DNA from: Pedobacter arcticus A12
GTDB taxonomy: Bacteria > Bacteroidota > Bacteroidia > Sphingobacteriales > Sphingobacteriaceae
Assembly: GCF_000302595.1 (NCBI RefSeq)
Contig: NZ_JH947127.1
Span: 514,126 to 578,125, forward strand
DNA length: 64,000 bases
Direction: 5' to 3'
A program made the translations under genes and the position numbers. Below, one piece after another: positions 32,265-41,999 of this stretch. The notes below the pieces were generated by a model. That model was not told where the DNA came from and did no database searches. It worked only from the letters and a program-made list of their open reading frames with translations. Position 1 is the first letter of the stretch; every line of letters starts with the position of its first letter.

Positions 32265-32945
32265 ATGTTAAAGCGAGTTTTATTTTTGATTGCTTTTAGT
32301 AGTTTAATTTGGACTTCGTGTACCAAAGAAAATAACGCTCCAGCTATTGACCTACAACCAGAATTTTATCCACTCAACGTAGGTGCTGTTTATATTTACG
32401 ATGTTGACTCAACAGCTTATAGCAACTTTACCGGCGGAAAAGTGCAGTATCAATTTCAGTTGAAAGATAGCGTTGCCGATACTTTTACCGATTTAACCGG
32501 TCAGGTTAATTACCGCATTGAGCGCTACAAAAGAAATACAGTAAACGACGCGTGGAAAATACAACAGGTTTACAGCAGAAATAAATCTATCCGAGCGGCG
32601 GAAGAATTCATCAATAACCAACGTTTTATCCGTTTGGTTTTTCCTCCCTTGCGTGGTTCTGAGTGGAATGGGAACTCAAAAAACACCTTAGATAAGCAGG
32701 AATATACTATTGAGGACGACATTTCACCTTTAACCGTAAACACACTCAACTTTGACAGTACCGTAACCGTTAAAGAAATTGACGAGTTTAACCTCATCAA
32801 AGAAGACTTGGTAAAATCGACATATGCCAAAAACGTTGGCTTAGTACAAAAAACCGTTACAGATATTGAGAAGAATATCAGCACCGGCGTAATTACAAAT
32901 GGCAGAATTTATAGCTATAAGCTTAGTGCTTATAAGCAACCTTAA
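32265..32945 (+). CDS. Hypothetical lipoprotein
   Basis: A 226-residue exported lipoprotein of no family I can name. 'MLKRVLFLIAFSSLIWTSC' is a lipoprotein signal with Cys19 as the acylated residue. The mature protein is beta-rich with 'YPLNVGAVYIYDVDSTAY' near residue 40, a W/Y-G-x-x-Y type opening common in Bacteroidota outer-membrane-associated lipoproteins. A TTG codon sits just before the ATG; the ATG is used here. It follows mnmA by 38 bases and may be read from the same message. Confidence 0.7.
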   Translation: MLKRVLFLIAFSSLIWTSCTKENNAPAIDLQPEFYPLNVGAVYIYDVDSTAYSNFTGGKVQYQFQLKDSVADTFTDLTGQVNYRIERYKRNTVNDAWKIQQVYSRNKSIRAAEEFINNQRFIRLVFPPLRGSEWNGNSKNTLDKQEYTIEDDISPLTVNTLNFDSTVTVKEIDEFNLIKEDLVKSTYAKNVGLVQKTVTDIEKNISTGVITNGRIYSYKLSAYKQP

Positions 32946-32961
32946 CACTCCGCTAGCTCAT

Positions 32962-33693
32962 TTAAAAAGCGTGGCAAAGCAATAACACACCAATGGCTAA
33001 CAAGCCAATGTGAACATATCTCAAAAAAGCTCCTTCCTTAATGTGGCTGTGCAAATAATTCCCGAAATAAATTGCCAGTAAAACTATGGGCAAACTCATT
33101 AAAAAGTAACGGAAAACCTCCACATCTAAAATTCCGTAAAACCAGTAACCAAAAAGACCAACGATTCCGAGTGGAAGAAAATAAGCTTGTAAAGTTGCCC
33201 TAAAATATGCAGGAGTCCAACTGCGCATATCACCGTAAATCACAATTGGTGGCCCATTTAATCCATAAGCTCCACCAAAAATACCAGAGAAAAACCCACA
33301 GATAAAAAGCCAAAACATGTTATCTGATTTCAACTTAAAGACACTGGTGGAAACTAAAGAATAAACCGAATAGCCAATTATCAGACCTCCCAACCCCACT
33401 TTCACGATGCTTTCGTCCATATAAATCAAGGTAAACAGACCAATAGGCACACCTAATATTGCGAAAACAACGAGCCATTTGGCACTTTTAAACTGCACTT
33501 TTTTTCTATCTCGCGAAAGCAAAACCATCGCAATAAAAACGGATAACAAAACACACAGGGGAACCGCAGTTTCAATGGGCATGAAAAATAAAAGCAAAGG
33601 AACAGCTACCAAAGATTCGCCAAAACCAAAAGTAGAACGTACAAGTGTAGCAATGAAAACAATAAGGAGAATGTAGATGGTAGTTGGATGCAT
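32962..33693 (-). CDS. TauE/SafE family sulfite exporter-like permease
   Basis: A 243-residue membrane protein with eight hydrophobic segments. The N-terminal 'FGFGESLVAVPLLLFFMPIETAVPLCVLLS' (landmark GFGESLVAVPLLLFF) and the mid-protein 'GFFSGIFGGAYGLNGPPIVIYG' (landmark GIFGGAYGLNGPPIV) are the two inverted TauE repeats. Such permeases move organosulfur or sulfite anions. No sulfur genes are adjacent, so the substrate is open. Convergent with the preceding lipoprotein. Confidence 0.88.
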   Translation of the reverse strand: MHPTTIYILLIVFIATLVRSTFGFGESLVAVPLLLFFMPIETAVPLCVLLSVFIAMVLLSRDRKKVQFKSAKWLVVFAILGVPIGLFTLIYMDESIVKVGLGGLIIGYSVYSLVSTSVFKLKSDNMFWLFICGFFSGIFGGAYGLNGPPIVIYGDMRSWTPAYFRATLQAYFLPLGIVGLFGYWFYGILDVEVFRYFLMSLPIVLLAIYFGNYLHSHIKEGAFLRYVHIGLLAIGVLLLCHAF

Positions 33694-34019
33694 TGTTAAA
33701 ATTAATGTTCTTTATTAGTTGACTTATTTTGTATAAAACACGGTTTATTAAAGAGGAATAACTACAAATGTAAATTATAATTTACTAAGCGTTAGAAAGC
33801 CAGCATTGCCTTACAAATAACAATAGCACAACGAGAATATATGGCCCACACAAATCAGGTGACAATCAAGTCATTAGTAGTCACAAACGTTTTTTGAGGT
33901 AAATCTACTTCTCATTATTCTCGTTGATTCAAATACCACATCCACCACTGAAGCCGTTTTATTTCTTTCTATTTAACATAAATCATTATCTTTATTGCCG
34001 TGTTTGGTTGTCTAACTCT
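33694..34019. other. Intergenic region upstream of the exopolysaccharide locus
   Basis: About 325 bases, AT-rich and without a gene. A 10-bp inverted repeat CAACGAGAAT (33829-33838) / ATTCTCGTTG (33917-33926) spans 98 bases and could be an operator. TATCTTTA at about 33990 is one base off the TAnnTTTG box and 30 bases before the first gene. Confidence 0.4.
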
Positions 34020-34799
34020 ATGAAAAAAATTAACATTTTCTTCTTCTTGGTATTTTTAATCCTATCTAGCTCTTGTAGCTCTTATAAGGATATTCCATAT
34101 TACCAAGACCTTAATCACGACAGTCCTAGTCAAGAACAGATTACCAACTACTCGCCACTTACGATACAGCCTGCAGATATTTTAGGAATTAATGTAAATA
34201 GTAGAAACCCGGAATCATCTTCGGTGTTTAACTATAACTTAAATAAGGTCAACGGCAATAATTTCGATAATTCGCCAGATAATCCTGTTACTGGTTATTT
34301 GGTAGATAAAAACGGAGAAATAGAGTTACCGTTAATTGGCGTTTTAAAAGTTGCTGGACTTACTACAGCCCAATTAAAAGAGAAAATGCGCCCTCTCCTG
34401 CTTACTTATTATAAAGATGCAACGGTGAGCGTCAGAATAATCAACTTTAAAGTCACTGTTTATGGCGATGTACAAAAGCCTGACGTATATACCCTTCGGA
34501 ACGAAAAAACAACGATTACCCAAGCGCTTGCCTTAGCAGGTGATCTTAACATCACTGCCAAGCGAAAAAACGTAATCCTTGTCAGAGAAGTTGAAGGCGT
34601 AAGAAATTACATACCTATTGATTTGACATCCAAAAAAACATTTCAATCTCCGTATTATTACCTGAGAAATAACGATGAGATTTACGTACAACCAAGCCGA
34701 ACCAAATATGCTCCTGGCGATATTGGCTTCCGTACGCTAACGCTTGTACTATCTGGCTTATCCATAATTGCCATCACCTTATCCACTGTTATCCGATAA
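34020..34799 (+). CDS. Polysaccharide export outer-membrane lipoprotein (Wza family)
   Basis: A 259-residue lipoprotein. The start at 34020 gives 'MKKINIFFFLVFLILSSSC' with Cys19 acylated; the open frame extends upstream but without signal character. A Poly_export domain follows ('LTIQPADILGINVNSRNP', then 'GYLVDKNGEIELPLIGVLKVAGLT', landmark DKNGEIELPLIG) and one SLBB domain ('VTVYGDVQKPDVYTL'). The C-terminal hydrophobic helix (about 235-256) would be the outer-membrane segment. It forms the export channel for the polymer made by this locus. The kinase-like partner begins nine bases after its stop. Confidence 0.9.
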   Translation: MKKINIFFFLVFLILSSSCSSYKDIPYYQDLNHDSPSQEQITNYSPLTIQPADILGINVNSRNPESSSVFNYNLNKVNGNNFDNSPDNPVTGYLVDKNGEIELPLIGVLKVAGLTTAQLKEKMRPLLLTYYKDATVSVRIINFKVTVYGDVQKPDVYTLRNEKTTITQALALAGDLNITAKRKNVILVREVEGVRNYIPIDLTSKKTFQSPYYYLRNNDEIYVQPSRTKYAPGDIGFRTLTLVLSGLSIIAITLSTVIR

Positions 34800-34808
34800 T
34801 CTGGTTTT

Positions 34809-37184
34809 ATGGCTAAACAACGACCGCAGATTACTACACTTATTATTCCGGAAGAAAGTAAAAAGTCTTTCAATATTAGGGGTATTGTAGCTAAATATCT
34901 TTATCACTGGCCACTTTTTGCGATAACATTATTTGTTTTGTTAGCAGTAGCAATTTTCTACCTGCAATTTGCGAAGCCTTCTTATGAAATTACAGCGACT
35001 TTAATCATTAAAGAAAATAAAAAATCACCCGATCAACAATCAGCACTTAGCCAAATTGACCTTGTAAGCGCCTCAAAGCAGATTGAAAATGAGATGGAGA
35101 TTATTAAGTCTAATCGCTTAATTAGTCAAGTAATCAAAGAGTTAAATCTGGGAATAGCCTACCATAAAAAAGAAGGTTTAATACTAACGGACCTGTACAG
35201 AATATCTCCGGTTAAATTGATTCAGTTCAATCCGATATTACCTGCACAGGGTAAAAAGCTGAATACCGAAAAAAAGAAGGTAGTTTATATTGTTATAAAA
35301 GACGATAAAAGTTTTTACCTAAAAACTAAAGACAACAAATTAAAAGAATGTTCTTTTAACACCTATTTAAGTAATACTTGGGGCACTTGGAGGTTAGAAC
35401 CAACACTTTTATTATCAGAATACAAAGGCAAAACCATACAGATAACATTTTTAGACAACGAAAAACTGGCCTTAGAATATCAGAAAGCAATTGACGTTTC
35501 TTTAACCAACAAACTATCTACTTCTATTTCCTTAACCTTAGATGACGAGATTGCCCAGCGAGGTAAAGATATTTTGAATACACTTATTTCCAGCTATAAA
35601 TGGTACGGTGTACAAGAAAATGAGCTTAACGCGAAAGCAACACTTGCCTTTTTAGATAACCGCTTAGACTCCTTAACTGCCGAACTGAATCTTGTAGAAC
35701 GGGATATTGAAGGTTTTAAAAGTAGTCGTGGACTTACCGATATCAGCACAGAATCTCGGATAAGCTTGGAAAACTTACAGGAGAATGATAAGCGTTTGAA
35801 CGAGGTAAATGTACAACTGAGTATTATCAATGGAATTGAAAACTATGTAAATTCTCCGCAATCAAGACAGGCTCCTGCGCCATTACAAATCAACGATCCG
35901 GCGTTAAACTACTTGGTTGAAAATTTGTCAAGATTGCAGTTACAACGAGATAAGTTATTGGCAATCTCTCCAGAAACCAACCCTGATTTTGACCCTCTTG
36001 ACAGACAGATTGCCACTACGCGAGCTTCCATCAAAGAAAGTGTAAATAATATCAAGTCGTCGTTACTAAATGCTCGAGCTAAGCTAGAGTCCTTTAACAC
36101 CGTTTTAGAGTCTTCTATTAAAAAAATTCCAACACAGGAACGCCTACTGGTAAGTATTAAAAGACAACAAGCTGTAAAAGAAGGACTTTACACTTACCTG
36201 CTACAGAAAAGAGAAGAAATTTCGGCGAACTATGCTACGCTTGTTTCTACGGTAAGAGTAGTAGATCAGGCATATGCTAGTAAAACAAAGGCATCTAAAA
36301 AAATGCTTGCTTTAGTGTTAGCCTTATTTTTAGGACTTGCCTTACCTACTGGGCTTATTTATTTAAGGAATAATCTTAACGATAGTATTATCGAGGCAAA
36401 CGAAATAACAACTGAACTTGACATTCCAGTGATTGGAGAGGTTGCGCTTCAAAAATCTAAAGATTTAGTTTCGTTTAAAACATTTGATACAAATATCATT
36501 ACCGAACAACTGAGAACGTTGCGCACCAACCTCTATTATCTTTATGGCGATAAGGCAAAGGGCAGGGTTACTTTGATCACTTCAAGTGTGGCCGAGGAGG
36601 GCAAAACATTCATTAGTAGTAATTTAGGGATAACGCTAGCGCAAATTGCGAGAAAGACAGTGATCCTAGAAATGAATTTGAGGCAACCAAAACTTGCGGA
36701 TATTTTTAATTTACAAAATAACGATCCGGGTATTACCGATTTTTTAAACGATGAAGCAAGCTTAGCAGAAATTGTTCAACAAACTAAGGTCAATCCAAAC
36801 CTTTATATTATTGGTAGTGGCACTAGTGTAACTAACCCATCTGAATTATTGGAAAAAGAGCTGTTGAAAAATCTGATTGTTTCTTTACAGGATACTTTTG
36901 ATGATATCATTATTAATAGCGCTCCGGTTCATTTGTTTCCAGATGCGATGATTCTTTCCCGCTTAGCGGACGTTACCTTATATGTTATAAAACAAGGCTA
37001 CACCAGCAAGGTTGAATTGGAGTTTTTAAAAGAAATAGATAGTAAAAAGCACCTTCCGAACATCCAAATTGTATTTAATGGTGTGCAAAGAGACAAATAC
37101 GGATATGGTTATAATTACGGCAACAGCTATTACAATAAAACAGAGAAGAGAACCATTTTTACTGACTTCTGGAAAAGATTCTGA
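34809..37184 (+). CDS. Polysaccharide co-polymerase with degenerate tyrosine-kinase domain (Wzc family)
   Basis: A 791-residue inner-membrane protein. Wzz-type helices lie at about 32-53 and about 497-515, with a large periplasmic coiled-coil part between them, then a C-terminal BY-kinase-like domain. Walker A is AEEGKTF (595-601, Lys599). Walker A' reads 'VILEMNLRQP' (618-627) and Walker B 'DIIINSAPV' (699-707): the metal-binding Asp residues of Wzc are Glu621, Asn623 and Asn703 here. The Tyr-rich tail 'YGYGYNYGNSYY' is kept. It controls chain length and export with the Wza protein; whether it phosphorylates itself is doubtful. Confidence 0.88.
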   Translation: MAKQRPQITTLIIPEESKKSFNIRGIVAKYLYHWPLFAITLFVLLAVAIFYLQFAKPSYEITATLIIKENKKSPDQQSALSQIDLVSASKQIENEMEIIKSNRLISQVIKELNLGIAYHKKEGLILTDLYRISPVKLIQFNPILPAQGKKLNTEKKKVVYIVIKDDKSFYLKTKDNKLKECSFNTYLSNTWGTWRLEPTLLLSEYKGKTIQITFLDNEKLALEYQKAIDVSLTNKLSTSISLTLDDEIAQRGKDILNTLISSYKWYGVQENELNAKATLAFLDNRLDSLTAELNLVERDIEGFKSSRGLTDISTESRISLENLQENDKRLNEVNVQLSIINGIENYVNSPQSRQAPAPLQINDPALNYLVENLSRLQLQRDKLLAISPETNPDFDPLDRQIATTRASIKESVNNIKSSLLNARAKLESFNTVLESSIKKIPTQERLLVSIKRQQAVKEGLYTYLLQKREEISANYATLVSTVRVVDQAYASKTKASKKMLALVLALFLGLALPTGLIYLRNNLNDSIIEANEITTELDIPVIGEVALQKSKDLVSFKTFDTNIITEQLRTLRTNLYYLYGDKAKGRVTLITSSVAEEGKTFISSNLGITLAQIARKTVILEMNLRQPKLADIFNLQNNDPGITDFLNDEASLAEIVQQTKVNPNLYIIGSGTSVTNPSELLEKELLKNLIVSLQDTFDDIIINSAPVHLFPDAMILSRLADVTLYVIKQGYTSKVELEFLKEIDSKKHLPNIQIVFNGVQRDKYGYGYNYGNSYYNKTEKRTIFTDFWKRF

Positions 37185-37459
37185 GTAGTGTAACGGTTAA
37201 TTTTTTCGATTATGATATGCTCGACTAAATTTCACCAAGGGATATTATAGGTTAATTTCCTAGCGGTAGATACCCATCAACATTTTAAATCTTATTGTTT
37301 TTTCAATGCTATTGCCAGGAACCCATTACATCTAAATTTTATTTGATTCATGAACATCGCGAAAAGGTAATAAGTAATGATACTGAAAAACCAAAACGTC
37401 TATTATAGAACTTTGTTTTCAAGACAACCGTAAAAGCTAATTAATATAAAAGAAGAACC
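37185..37459. other. Intergenic region inside the exopolysaccharide locus
   Basis: About 275 bases between the co-polymerase and the flippase. I see no gene, no hairpin with a T-tract and no TAnnTTTG box. Confidence 0.35.
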
Positions 37460-38797
37460 TTGAGTACAAAGAAGAAAGCATTAACTAACATGGGGGCACT
37501 AGTTATTGTGCAACTATTGAATTATGTATTACCTATTGTAACTATCCCTATAATAGTTAGGATTATAGGTCCTTCTAACTTTGGTTCAATAAATTACATC
37601 AGCTCTATTGTAGCCTATTTTGTTTTGTTTATAGGTTACAGTTTTGAATTATCTGCTTCAAGGTCTATCGCCATGAACCAAGGTGATCAGGCAAAATTGA
37701 ATCGTATTTTCAGCAAGGTTTTGTTCACTAAGATACTGTTGTTTATTATCTCAACTGTCATCTTCGCGGGTTTGATATTTTATTCGCAAAATCTGAGAAA
37801 CGACCTTCTTTTATCTATCTACACCTATTTAATATGTGTTGCGTCCATTTTTGATTGCAACTATTTATATACCGCAAAACAAGATTTAAAACAGGTTGCA
37901 TTATTCAACCTAATTGCAAAAGTGGTTTTAAACGTATCATTTCTTTACTTTATCAGACAACAGGGTGACTACATTTTACAACCACTTTTAATCAGCATTT
38001 CTCAGATCGTTGTTGCTGTTGGTTCTTTCTATTGGGCCATTAGGCTTTACACGCTAAAAATCATTTATCCGGGCTTAAAAGCAATTTATCGTATGCTTTG
38101 GGAAGACAAAACACTATTCTTCCATTCATTTGCACACACTGTTTATACCACCATCAACATTATATTTCTAGGTTATTTTAGCACTTTAGCCGAGGTGGGT
38201 TTTTACACCGCCGGGTGGAAACTTATTATTTTGATTCAGGCACTTTTAATTTCGCCGCTGGGCGTAGTTCTTTTTCCGATTATAGGGCAAGCATTTGGCA
38301 CCAGCAAAACAGACGGTATTGCTATTATCCAAAAAATGGTTCCGATTATTATCTTTTCTACCCTAGCGATCGCTTTTGGTATCTTAATGTTTGGAGGTTT
38401 AACGGTCAGAATATTTTATGGAGACAAGTTCTTAGAGAGTATTCTAATTTTTAAAATTTTAGCTTTCATGCCTATGATGTTAGCACTAAACATGCTTTTT
38501 GGCATCCAAACCATGGTGAATTTAAAAATGGATAAAAAATTCTTTCTCATTACTTTATCAGCAGCTTTAATTAATGTAGTTTTAAATTTAGGACTGATAA
38601 AGTATTTAGGATCTCCGGGCGCTGCAATTTCGTGGTTTTTAACAGAAACCTATTGTGCAGTAGCCATGTACATTATTTTAGTTAAAAGCAATATTCATTT
38701 ATTTAGATCAGAATATTTCACGTATGATATACTTAGGATCAACGTATTAACAGTAAAAGATAAGATTAAAGATAAACTCACAAAAAAACAAAAATAG
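37460..38797 (+). CDS. Oligosaccharide flippase (Wzx family)
   Basis: A 445-residue membrane protein of the MOP superfamily with about 12-14 hydrophobic segments. The N-terminal 'ALTNMGALVIVQLLNYVLPIVTIPIIVRIIGPSNFG' is the polysaccharide-flippase signature (landmarks LPIVTIPIIVRIIGP and NFGSINY). It would turn undecaprenyl-linked repeat units to the periplasmic face. The start is the TTG at 37460 (MSTKKKALTNMG) because purines AAAGAAGAA precede it and homologues have the short basic tail; an ATG ten codons later is possible. Confidence 0.88.
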   Translation: MSTKKKALTNMGALVIVQLLNYVLPIVTIPIIVRIIGPSNFGSINYISSIVAYFVLFIGYSFELSASRSIAMNQGDQAKLNRIFSKVLFTKILLFIISTVIFAGLIFYSQNLRNDLLLSIYTYLICVASIFDCNYLYTAKQDLKQVALFNLIAKVVLNVSFLYFIRQQGDYILQPLLISISQIVVAVGSFYWAIRLYTLKIIYPGLKAIYRMLWEDKTLFFHSFAHTVYTTINIIFLGYFSTLAEVGFYTAGWKLIILIQALLISPLGVVLFPIIGQAFGTSKTDGIAIIQKMVPIIIFSTLAIAFGILMFGGLTVRIFYGDKFLESILIFKILAFMPMMLALNMLFGIQTMVNLKMDKKFFLITLSAALINVVLNLGLIKYLGSPGAAISWFLTETYCAVAMYIILVKSNIHLFRSEYFTYDILRINVLTVKDKIKDKLTKKQK

Positions 38798-38817
38798 CAA
38801 AAAGCATAAATAATTAA

Positions 38818-40038
38818 ATGAAACGTACTACGCTCTTTGGTATCTCATTCATCATTTTTGTACTTGGAGACAATGTATTAGAGATGGTTGGTTGGCGCCA
38901 CCGCGATTTCACTTCGTTATTTATCTATAGGGTTTATCCTCTTTTTTACATCGTTTTAGGTCTAATCGCTTATTATTTCATGATCGGTAAAATCACTGTA
39001 GCCGACCTCCTATTCAGGATGAAAAACGAGCTTGCTTATTTATCTATTTGTTTCGGAATTGTGATATATGGGCAAATCACAAAGAATTCAAATCCGATGT
39101 CGTGGTTTTTAGATTCGTTGGTAATTCCCTGTATTATTTTGATTTTTTTAAGGATTACCGACAAAAAAATATTATTCGATTTCAGAAAATGGATTTATAT
39201 CTTTTTCTTTCTGAACGCTGGAATAGCAGTAATTGAGAAGGTTTTTAGTAGGTTATTATTTCTAAAAGACTCGCCTTGGTTTTTTGATTATTTTAGGTCA
39301 ACTGCATTATTTGGTCATCCGCTAAATAACGCATTGATCATGTCTGTTTTAACCATTATACTTTTCCTGGCAACAAAAGAAACCTATTTAAAAATGGGCG
39401 TATTACTTGCCGGTATGCTTTCTATATTCTGTTTTGGGGCCAGAGGAGCATTATTAGGCGTTTTTGGTGCTATTTTGTTAAACATCATTTTAAATGGGCT
39501 GGGCTTTACCAAAGAACCAAGTAGAAATATAAAAAGTGGTTTAATGTACCTTGCCTCTTTTGCGTTAATATTAATCGTTGTGATTAGCTTTACCAACTTG
39601 GGCGACCGTATTGCCGGACTTGCCCACGTTGATGAAAGTGCCGAGGCTAGAGTGGGTTCATTTGATATCCTACAACAAGTGGATTTAAAAGATTTAATGT
39701 GGACGGGCGTTAGTTTAGATAAGATTGACATGCTTCAATATTTATCTGGTGTAGAAATTATTGAAAATTTTTATATCGAATGGTTGTTAAATTTCGGATT
39801 GGTGGTTACCGTAGTTCTTATCATTAGCCTGATTATGTTTTTATACAATATGATGCACAATATTGGCGCAGATATAAAATTTCCTATTCTTTTTACACTT
39901 ATTGCCGTTTCTTCGTCAAACAATTCTTTGGCTACTAGCACATACGTAATTACCATACTGGTTATGGCTTATTATATATTTTTGGATTTTAGGGTTTTGG
40001 TACTTCACAAAGTACCCACAGATGATTTAGTTATATGA
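38818..40038 (+). CDS. Polysaccharide polymerase / O-antigen-ligase-like membrane protein
   Basis: A 406-residue protein with about 11 hydrophobic helices and a longer outer loop at about 250-310. 'FGHPLNNALIMSV' and 'FCFGARGALLGVFGAILLN' (landmark GARGALLGV) resemble the Wzy/WaaL/VpsF group, in which Arg and His in outer loops act on lipid-linked sugars. The most likely role is polymerisation of the repeat units flipped by the preceding gene product. The next gene overlaps its stop by four bases (ATGA). Confidence 0.75.
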   Translation: MKRTTLFGISFIIFVLGDNVLEMVGWRHRDFTSLFIYRVYPLFYIVLGLIAYYFMIGKITVADLLFRMKNELAYLSICFGIVIYGQITKNSNPMSWFLDSLVIPCIILIFLRITDKKILFDFRKWIYIFFFLNAGIAVIEKVFSRLLFLKDSPWFFDYFRSTALFGHPLNNALIMSVLTIILFLATKETYLKMGVLLAGMLSIFCFGARGALLGVFGAILLNIILNGLGFTKEPSRNIKSGLMYLASFALILIVVISFTNLGDRIAGLAHVDESAEARVGSFDILQQVDLKDLMWTGVSLDKIDMLQYLSGVEIIENFYIEWLLNFGLVVTVVLIISLIMFLYNMMHNIGADIKFPILFTLIAVSSSNNSLATSTYVITILVMAYYIFLDFRVLVLHKVPTDDLVI

Positions 40039-41090
40039 AAGTTTGCCACATCAGTTTTTCTTTTTTAATAGGCGGTATCGAAAACATGTTGGTTGATATT
40101 TTGGAGGAACAATCCCAACATATTGAGACCACACTCATCGTAATCAACAAAAACTACGATGAAAAGATTTTAAACAGGATTTCAAACCGTGTTAAAATAA
40201 TATTGATAGATCGCCCAGAAGGAAGTAAAAATCCGTATTACCTAGCAAAACTTTGGCTTACCCTCTTTCGCATTAACCCTGCAGTAATCCATTGTCATAC
40301 ACCCAATATTATCGATATTCTCTCGCCATTTAAATCAAAATGTATTTATACGTCGCACACTACTGGTGTACCCGTTGAAAACCTCCATAAATACAAAAGG
40401 CTATTTTCTATTTCCATAGCAGTTCAGGACGATTTGATGGTTAGAGGCGGGTTAACATCTGAGATGATCTATAACGGAATAGATTTCAGCCTCTTTAAAA
40501 CAAAGAAAAATTACACAACACAGCCTGATGAACAATTTAAGCTCGTTCAAGTCAGCCGGTTATTACATGAGCAAAAAGGACAGGATATTTCGCTAGAAGC
40601 GATATCAGTGCTGGTGAATAATCTCGGAGTAAAAAACGTTCATTTGGACATCATCGGCGATGGCCCTTCTGAAGAATACCTTAAAAACCTCTGTGAAAAC
40701 TTAAAACTACAGCCTTATGTTTCCTTTTTAGGGCCTAAAGACCGTTCATGGATTTATGAGCATTTGGTTAATTATCACGCATTGGTACAGCCTTCGAGAT
40801 TTGAAGGTTTTGGTATCACAGTAATTGAAGCGGTTGCCACGGGGATACCAGTAATTTCCTCAAATATCGAAGGCCCCTTAGAAGTGCTAGAAAACGTTAA
40901 TTCAGCATATATTTTTGATATAAATAGTGTAAATGAATTTGCTTCACAGATTAAACAGGTAATTACTGATTACCAGCATCATGAAATGGAAGACAGATGT
41001 TTACAGGGTTTAAAAGTTACCAGAGATAAGTTTAAGGTAACAGATACCGCAAACAACTACCTAAAAGCCTATAAGCAACTTATTCAATGA
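40035..41090 (+). CDS. Glycosyltransferase family 4
   Basis: A 351-residue GT-B enzyme. The N-terminal domain begins with 'VCHISFSFLIGGIENMLVDI' (landmark GGIENML), and the C-terminal donor domain has 'FKLVQVSRLLHEQKGQDI', 'LDIIGDGPSEEYL', 'VQPSRFEGFGITVIEA' with the E-x7-E acid pair (SRFEGFGITVIEA) and 'GIPVISSNIEGP'. It transfers a sugar from a nucleotide donor to the growing repeat unit in the cytoplasm. It overlaps the neighbours on both sides by four bases. Confidence 0.9.
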   Translation: MKVCHISFSFLIGGIENMLVDILEEQSQHIETTLIVINKNYDEKILNRISNRVKIILIDRPEGSKNPYYLAKLWLTLFRINPAVIHCHTPNIIDILSPFKSKCIYTSHTTGVPVENLHKYKRLFSISIAVQDDLMVRGGLTSEMIYNGIDFSLFKTKKNYTTQPDEQFKLVQVSRLLHEQKGQDISLEAISVLVNNLGVKNVHLDIIGDGPSEEYLKNLCENLKLQPYVSFLGPKDRSWIYEHLVNYHALVQPSRFEGFGITVIEAVATGIPVISSNIEGPLEVLENVNSAYIFDINSVNEFASQIKQVITDYQHHEMEDRCLQGLKVTRDKFKVTDTANNYLKAYKQLIQ

Positions 41091-41980
41091 AAAGCAAAGT
41101 AAGAAATTCACTAGCATGGCTCCTTAGTTTAAGTTTTATTTTATTTGGCCTTGTACGAAGATCAAAAAAGAAAGCACTGAATGGGGAATATATTTTGTCC
41201 ATCTACTTCCATAACCCTAGCAAAAAGCTTTTTGAATTTTGCGTCAAATGGTTGTTAAATAACAATTTCCATTTTTTAACGCAAGATGATGTGCTAGCGA
41301 TTTCGAATAATCAGAAAGCATTCCCAAAAGGCGGAGTTGTAATAACGGTGGACGATGGATGGGAAACCAATGAAGAAAATATAGTTGCTATCGCAAACAA
41401 ATATAAAATCCCCGTAACTATTTTCATTTCTACAGAACCCATCGAAAACGGCAATTATTGGTGGCCTTCTGTCGATTTCGCGGAGCAGAACAAAATCGCG
41501 GAATTCACAGTTCGAGGTCTTAAAAAAGTACCCAATAAGGAACGTGAACTGGCTTTAGCGCAAATCAAAAAAACGGTTTCCTTACCTAGGGAAGCTATGA
41601 CTGTGCAACAGATCAAATCAATCGCCAAATCGGAACACGTAATTATCGGCGGGCATACAGTTACGCATCCAATACTCACAAATTGCGATGATGAACAATC
41701 TTTTAAGGAACTGGAAGATTCAAAAGTTATGATAGAAGACTGGATTGGGCAAGATATAAACAGCTTTGCTTACCCTAACGGAGATTACAGTTCAAGAGAG
41801 ATAACCTATTTAAAACAATTAGATTATAAAATTGCGTACACAACAAAGCCATTGCCATTAACCAAAACTGCGCTCTCACATATCTATGAGGTTCCTAGGT
41901 TTGGTGTGTTTGAAAACGTATCTAACTTGGAGGCAATTTGTAGAATGGTTGGGGTCTGGCAAAGGTTTTTTAAATCTTAA
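41087..41980 (+). CDS. Polysaccharide deacetylase (NodB/CE4 family)
   Basis: A 297-residue metal-dependent carbohydrate de-N-acetylase. An N-terminal hydrophobic segment (about 8-24) anchors it to the membrane. Motif 1 is 'VVITVDDGWETNE' (TxDDG with catalytic Asp), motif 2 'IGGHTVTHPIL' (H-x3-H metal pair) and motif 3 'FAYPNGDY' (usually R-x-P-Y/F). It would remove acetyl groups from GlcNAc-like residues of the exported polymer, raising its positive charge. It begins within the glycosyltransferase stop (ATGA overlap). Confidence 0.88.
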   Translation: MKSKVRNSLAWLLSLSFILFGLVRRSKKKALNGEYILSIYFHNPSKKLFEFCVKWLLNNNFHFLTQDDVLAISNNQKAFPKGGVVITVDDGWETNEENIVAIANKYKIPVTIFISTEPIENGNYWWPSVDFAEQNKIAEFTVRGLKKVPNKERELALAQIKKTVSLPREAMTVQQIKSIAKSEHVIIGGHTVTHPILTNCDDEQSFKELEDSKVMIEDWIGQDINSFAYPNGDYSSREITYLKQLDYKIAYTTKPLPLTKTALSHIYEVPRFGVFENVSNLEAICRMVGVWQRFFKS

Positions 41981-41999
41981 GAAGCGTAAGAATTACATT

